Shown piece by piece: positions 13,274 to 14,838 of a DNA stretch of 14,838 bases. Made by a program: the position numbers and the translations under genes. Origin of the DNA: an uncultured Eubacteriales bacterium (GTDB lineage Bacteria; Bacillota; Clostridia; Christensenellales; Aristaeellaceae); the NCBI GenBank assembly GCA_900553315.1, contig USCW01000024.1, forward strand, positions 1-14,838, in the 5' to 3' direction. Under the pieces are notes generated by a model, which searched no databases, had not been told where the DNA came from, and saw only the letters and a list, made by a program, of their open reading frames with translations. Position 1 is the first letter of the stretch; every line of letters begins with the position of its first letter.

Positions 13274-14838
13274 TGCAGTCCTTTCAGGAAACGGATTACA
13301 CCAAACGCTTTGACCTGTCCCTGTGGAAAAAGCTGCTGCACATTGCCAAGCCTTACCACAAAAATCTGTACATCGTGGCAGTGTTCATGTCCGTATGCGC
13401 CATTCTGGACGTGCTGCTCCCCATGATGACCTCCTACGCCATTGATAACTTCATTACCGGACAGACCACGCAGGGTATTCCCGCCTTCATCGGCGTATAT
13501 CTGGCTATGCTGGCCTTTCAGGTGATTTCTATCTTCGTGTTCCTGCGCCAAAGCGGCTATGTGGAGACCGGCACCTGCTACACCATCCGCAAGCTGGGCT
13601 TTCAGAAGCTTCAGGAGTTGCCCTTCTCCTATTACGATCGGATGCCCGTGGGCTACCTGATGAGCCGCCTGACCAACGACACCCAGCGGCTGGCGGACAC
13701 CATCGGCTGGTCGCTGCTGGATCTGTGCTGGGGCGCGGTGTTTCTGGTCTGCTGCTCCATCCAGATGTTCCTGCTGAACTGGCGTCTGGCGCTGGTGGTC
13801 ATTCTGGTGCTGCCCCCGCTGGCAGTCATCTCTTGGAAATTCCAGAAGAGCATTTTGGCCTCCTACCGCAAGGTACGCAAGACCAACAGCCAAATCACCG
13901 CCGGCTTTAACGAGGGCATCAACGGTGCCAAGACTACCAAGACCCTCGTGCGCGAGGAAATGAACATTCAGGAGTTCAACGAGGTTGCCGGTGAAATGCG
14001 CCGCTCCTCCGTGCGTGCGGCGACGCTGTCCTCTCTGTTCCTGCCCATCGTCGTGTCGCTTGGCTCGCTGGCCACGGCCTACGCGCTGTGGAAGGGCGGT
14101 CAGGATGTGCTGATCGGCGCGATGACGCTGGGCACGGTGAACGTATTCGTCAGCTACACGGTGCAGTTCTTCCAGCCCGTGCGTGACATCGCCCGCATTT
14201 TTGCCGAGCTGCAATCCTCACAGGCGGCAGCAGAGCGCGTGATCTCCCTGCTGGAAACGGAGCCCGACATTGTGGACACCCCCGAGGTGGTTGCGGAATT
14301 CGGCGACAACTTCCATCCCAAGCGTGAAAACTGGCCGAAGCTCCACGGCGAGGTGGAATTCAAGGATGTATCCTTCCGCTACAAGGAAGGTGAAAAGGTG
14401 CTGTCACACTTCAATCTGCACATCAAGGCCGGGCAGACCATCGCGCTGGTAGGTGAAACCGGCAGCGGCAAGAGCACCATTGTGAATCTGGTCTGCCGGT
14501 TCTACGAGCCCACCGAGGGCAGCATTCTGATTGACGGCGTGGATTATCGCAAGCGCAGTCAGTTGTGGCTGCAAAGCAATCTGGGCTACGTGCTGCAAAG
14601 CCCGCACCTGTTCAGCGGCACCATTGCGGACAACATCCGCTATGGCAAGCCCGAAGCCACCGACGAAGAGGTGCGCCGTGCGGCGCAGATGGTCAACGCC
14701 GAGGGCTTCATCCTCAAGATGGACAAGGGCTATGACAGCGAGGTCGGCGAAGGCGGCAATCGTCTTTCCACCGGCCAGAAGCAGCTTTCCAGCTCTTTGC
14801 GGTGCGTTTCAATCTCGGCTTCCGCCTGTTTGCGGGCG
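13273..14838 (+). CDS. Heterodimeric ABC exporter, subunit 2 (BmrD/YheH-like), 3' end missing
   Basis: 522 codons to the window edge; family members are about 600-670 aa, so the end is missing. The membrane domain spans about residues 20-315, with TRIP-like ENG-type coupling text NEGINGAKTTKTL (213-225). The NBD has Walker A GETGSGKST (394-402), Q-loop Gln442 in YVLQSPHLF, and signature LSTGQKQL (498-505). Walker B and the catalytic Glu should follow but are not in view, so whether this subunit supplies the canonical site cannot be verified. About 20 residues between 340 and 358 (EFGDNFHPKRENWP) extend the linker before the NBD, as in many second subunits. After Leu505 the family sequence (normally I/V-S-F-A-R-A) stops abruptly and the last 17 codons are unrelated; see the entry at 14788. 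Confidence 0.88.
   Translation, partial: MQSFQETDYTKRFDLSLWKKLLHIAKPYHKNLYIVAVFMSVCAILDVLLPMMTSYAIDNFITGQTTQGIPAFIGVYLAMLAFQVISIFVFLRQSGYVETGTCYTIRKLGFQKLQELPFSYYDRMPVGYLMSRLTNDTQRLADTIGWSLLDLCWGAVFLVCCSIQMFLLNWRLALVVILVLPPLAVISWKFQKSILASYRKVRKTNSQITAGFNEGINGAKTTKTLVREEMNIQEFNEVAGEMRRSSVRAATLSSLFLPIVVSLGSLATAYALWKGGQDVLIGAMTLGTVNVFVSYTVQFFQPVRDIARIFAELQSSQAAAERVISLLETEPDIVDTPEVVAEFGDNFHPKRENWPKLHGEVEFKDVSFRYKEGEKVLSHFNLHIKAGQTIALVGETGSGKSTIVNLVCRFYEPTEGSILIDGVDYRKRSQLWLQSNLGYVLQSPHLFSGTIADNIRYGKPEATDEEVRRAAQMVNAEGFILKMDKGYDSEVGEGGNRLSTGQKQLSSSLRCVSISASACLRA
14788..14838. other. Terminal 51 bases that do not continue the ABC exporter gene (probable join or rearrangement)
   Basis: From base 14788 the plus-strand frame gives SSSLRCVSISASACLRA, where every exporter of this family has the ISFARA-type helix after the signature motif; the other two plus frames do not restore it. 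Read on the minus strand, the same bases encode an uninterrupted ARKQAEAEIETHRKELES, a strongly coiled-coil heptad pattern (of the sort seen in RNase Y or ATP-synthase b-type stalks). This looks like the edge of a different gene in the opposite direction, joined by an assembly error at a contig end or by a real rearrangement. Confidence 0.55.

Noticed and set aside
1..14838. CRISPR arrays, tRNA/rRNA genes, insertion sequences, phage or defence genes
   Set aside because: I saw no regularly spaced repeats, no tRNA or rRNA signatures, no transposase or integrase motifs and no terminal inverted repeats.

Overview
The window looks like a moderately GC-rich Bacillota (Clostridia-type) chromosome segment. 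Supporting signs are strong AGGAGG ribosome sites, near-consensus sigma-A promoters with 17-bp spacers, tight unidirectional operons, and a BmrCD-type heterodimeric ABC exporter. I cannot place it to genus. Both edges look like contig edges: the left edge cuts a small gene, and at the right edge an ABC gene loses its family sequence in the last 51 bases.

Left and centre (131-8891, minus strand): one long importer and catabolic operon, transcribed right to left. A sigma-A promoter at 8970-8998 is followed by a strong palindrome in the 5' leader. Then come two permeases (DppB and DppC type), a fused double ATPase (DppD-DppF type), a 46-codon relic of a second substrate-binding protein, and a full-length family-5 substrate-binding protein. 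Three catabolic enzymes follow: a divergent mannonate dehydratase (UxuA)-like TIM barrel, a dihydrodipicolinate synthase/KDG-aldolase-superfamily lyase, and a tartronate semialdehyde reductase. A clean intrinsic terminator (72-115) closes the operon. The enzyme set suggests uptake of a sugar acid or its oligomer, dehydration, aldol cleavage to pyruvate plus tartronate semialdehyde (or a similar C3 aldehyde), and reduction to glycerate. The substrate is not known.

Middle (9192-11069, plus strand): a divergent regulator with a PrpR N-terminal sensor domain, a PAS domain, an AAA+ sigma-54-activator domain and a Fis-type HTH. The AAA+ domain has lost the Walker A, Walker B, GAFTGA and arginine-finger features, so it is unlikely to activate sigma-54. 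That fits the sigma-A promoter of the operon beside it.

Right (11129-14838, plus strand): a sigma-A promoter, a 24-codon leader peptide whose Shine-Dalgarno can be sequestered by the end of its own ORF, and an intrinsic terminator. Two overlapping genes for a heterodimeric ABC exporter follow. The first subunit has a degenerate Walker B (Asp for Glu); the second runs off the window. The layout is that of bmrB-bmrCD ribosome-mediated attenuation, here with an apparently duplicated leader segment.
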